Source of the DNA: Delphinapterus leucas
Taxonomy: Eukaryota; Chordata; Mammalia; Artiodactyla; Monodontidae
Direction of reading: 5' to 3'
NCBI RefSeq assembly: GCF_002288925.2
Contig: NW_022098043.1
Span: 10,489,489-10,553,488 of the forward strand
Length of the DNA stretch: 64,000 nt
The position numbers and the translations under genes are program-made. The notes beneath the pieces were generated by a model that was given only the letters and a program-made list of their open reading frames with translations, was not told where the DNA came from and did no database searches. This document shows, in pieces, positions 61,601 to 64,000 of this stretch (within the stretch, counting starts at the first letter, position 1; each line of letters begins with the position of its first letter).

Positions 61601-62954
61601 TGTTGTCGTTGTTGCTGTTATCTGATAATACGTCCCGTTTCGGAAAGAGAAAGTGGCAGTAGCTAGCCGAGCAGGCTGAAGGTTCTTTTGCCGGCAGGAG
61701 GACGGACGAGAGCCCAGGCCCCCTCACTCCTTGGGATTCTGGAGCAGCAGCGGGGCCCGACCCTAAAATCACCCCGTGGGCCTCGGCGCCACACACACTC
61801 AGCAAAGCCAGCAACTCTGCCTACCCCATAACAGCCTGGCTGCCTCCTCTGGGCAATCCCACCTACCAGGTGAAGGGACCCGGAAGTCCACAGGCCTCAC
61901 AGCCAGACAGGGACCCGGTGCCCCTGCCCAGGTCACCTGGACTGCCCGTCAGCCTCAGCTGTCCTCGTAACCACTGATGCAGCACCGAATAAATGTTAAC
62001 TTGCCCAATGACACACAGGTATTAAGTAACAGGTGAGACTCGAAGCCAGCTCTCTGCGGCTCAGAGCCCGAGCTCCCAGGCCCTCGAAGACCCGGACTCC
62101 AGCCCTCACTTTAGCCACGGCGCTCCCACCCACTCCCCTCCCCAGCTGTGGATGAGAGCTGGGGAGGGAGTGAGGTCACTTTGAGGCTGCCCGGATCTGG
62201 GCAGTGGTTCTAACTGTGCTGTCAGGAGCCTCGAGTCAGGCAGCCCTTGCTTTTCTTGAGGCCAGGTAGGCAGCGAGGCAAAGCCCAAGGCCATTTCCAA
62301 GCCTTCAGGCAGAGGGACCGTGAAAGAAATGCAGTGAGAAGAGATGAAATGTCCTCCGCTTGGAGATTTGCTTATTCAAAGCAATGTCTGCTTAGTGACT
62401 ACCTTTGGGAAAATTTTTTTTAAAAAAACAAAAGAAAGAAAGAAAATCAAGATATTTTTTTTTCCCTTTGTCTTGGATACCAAGGAGAAGGAAAGCGATC
62501 TGGATTGACTCTTCTCCCAGAGGACTCCAGAGTGGAAATTCACCATCCGGGGAAGGAGGTGGAACTTAAGTAAACGGAGACCTGGAAGGGAGGGAACAAA
62601 GCTGGGAGCAGCACAGAGACACTTGACAGACAAAGAGTCAGGAGGCCTCCAGCATCTCACTGGGGGACTGTGGGCAAGCCCCACCCCTCAGTCTCTCCAT
62701 CTGTAAAATTAAGGGGGCGACAAAGGAAGTCTCTCGGGACTCCTGCTGCAATCAATATTCTGCAGGGGACTCACAGCCCATGAATGCCCCATCAAGGGCT
62801 CTCAAAAGTGATGTTTATTCACACCTGTTGGCAACCCAGGCCCAGCCCAGGAGTCAGAGGCACTGGGCACACAGTCTCAGCCCCTTCGGCCCCATCGCAC
62901 TGGAAACATCCAAACTGGTCAGGAGGCAGGAGCAGAAGCAACCAGCCTCACTTA

Positions 62955-63085
62955 TTCCTCGCGATGCTTAGTGGCAGAGAACACGCCCATCTTACAGATG
63001 CAGAAACTGAGGCTCGGAGAGCTTCACAGAGCCCAAAGCCACCCAGCTAGTGAAGGGCTGAGTGAGGATCTGAACCTCCAGGAGA
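62955..63085 (-). mobile_element. MIR SINE fragment, inverted
   Basis: Plus strand shows catcttacagatgcagaaac, tgaggctcggagagcttcac and gtgaggatctgaacctcc. Confidence 0.75.
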
Positions 63086-64000
63086 TGGTGTTCAAGGGAG
63101 CTGGGCCAACACCAGGACCAGGTATAGGATAGGTGGGCATGCTACGGAATGGCGGGTGGTGGGTTAAAGGCAGAGGCCGGGCCCCTCTCCCAGAAACGCG
63201 TGGCCCACACTGAGTGATTCTGACGCAGTATAGCACCAGCTCTGGGGGCCACTGCAACAAGGCCTCCACGGGGCACCAGCGCCAGCCAGACACAGCGTCT
63301 GGCCGCAGTCACCAGGTCTCCAGGACACACAGAGAGAAGGCGGCAGGGCCAGGCCAGACAGCTGTGCTCCTGACTCTGAGGTCAGGGAACCAGGGTCTCC
63401 AGAAGGATGGCCTGAGAAAAGCAAGTGCCAGACTCCTGGAAGGGGTGCACTTGCTGGCTGCCCACACCGTTTCCCAACCCCCTGCCCCCCGTCCCTGCTC
63501 AGTGGCTTCCTCGTGTGGAGCCCTCCTCTCTCTCCCCCGGTGAATTTATGCTCCCTTGCTCAGCCAAGACCCCCCCTAGCCCCGCTCCAGTCAGTGTTCC
63601 CTGGGCACCCTCTGTCCCACCTGGATGAGTCTGCTTCCCTGTTCAGACTGAGTTTCTGGGTGGCTTTATCCCTGGCCCAGCCTGGAGGGATGTAACCCCT
63701 GGGAGATCACAGCAATGTCAGGACTTCCCAGCCCAGGTGCAGAATCGCTGATTCACTTCAGGTTCCTAACCAGGGAGGAGAGAACCTGGCCCCTCTTCTG
63801 GTGGTAATTACACAGTGGCAAGCCCAGCAGAAACCCTCCCAGGATCCACCCACTCCAACAAGCAAATGAGCACAAACAAGGACTCCTAGGCTTGAATTTG
63901 AATCCAGAATTGCCCTGGCTCCCGGACCCAGGGCCACAACCTGCATCTCTGAGACCTCCAGCTGGGTGACACCTACCTGAGAATTAGCCGCCCGATTCAG

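Larger units (their letters stand above)
51460..64000 (-). other. Long 5' intron upstream of w1 (at least 12.5 kb)
   Basis: No sequence matching the expected N-terminal acidic exon (a Phe-Asp-Asp-Ser-Asp-Asp-Glu-Glu type segment) is present, so upstream exons lie beyond the window. Content: ancient L1 3' ends (51950-52500, 56080-56338), purine-rich DNA (52632-52705), two related palindromic repeats (52945, 54290), CHR SINEs (53827, 56343, 57491), a GATA-motif cluster (55081), a TG microsatellite (55683), MER5A (56497), an MLT1 LTR (58750-59210), an inverted L2 (60845) and many MIRs. Confidence 0.75.

Noticed and set aside
51460..64000. Upstream N-terminal ARHGEF10L exons within the long intron
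   Set aside because: I looked for the acidic N-terminal segment expected before exon w1 and found no matching minus-strand frame with splice sites; it probably lies beyond the window.

Overview
This is mammalian nuclear DNA, almost certainly from a cetacean. It contains twelve tRNA-Glu-derived SINEs of the CHR type (the family shared by cetaceans, hippopotamuses and ruminants). Most belong to the short, CpG-rich, A-tailed form typical of whales and dolphins, and no ruminant Bov-tA copies were seen. There is no bacterial-style gene organisation: the coding signal is 19 short exons with GT-AG splice sites, separated by introns full of old mammalian repeats (MIR, L2, ancient L1, MLT1 LTR, MER5, MER20).

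The whole window lies inside one gene on the minus strand, which I recognise as ARHGEF10L (Rho guanine nucleotide exchange factor 10-like, also called GrinchGEF). In transcription order (right to left) the exons run from 51459 down to 631. They total 2218 bases, all splice phases join, and they encode about 739 residues without a stop. The window lacks the exons for the extreme N-terminus, which lie beyond 64000, and most of the C-terminal beta-propeller, which lies below position 1. It holds the acidic and basic N-terminal linker (51459-35060), the complete catalytic DH (RhoGEF) domain (32832-28139), the PH-like domain (23279-15619, including a 15-base microexon at 21131-21145), and the first exons of the WD40-like C-terminal region (6883-631).

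Layout: 1-630 intron; 631-23279 PH and C-terminal exons with two long repeat-rich introns (718-6761 and 6884-15618); 23280-28138 an intron with four CHR SINEs; 28139-32832 the compact DH exon cluster; 32833-51459 linker exons with moderate introns; 51460-64000 part of one long 5' intron of at least 12.5 kb.

Points most worth following up: a candidate internal first exon at 35942-36113, with an open frame, a strong donor and a phase that fits the next constitutive exon; the 15-base microexon in the PH region; three perfect CTCF core motifs (1522, 29984, 46195); a WGATAR cluster at 55081-55136; and two small tandem arrays. I did not find an exotic or unknown system here. All identifications are by recognition and by reading frames and splice sites; no database search was run.
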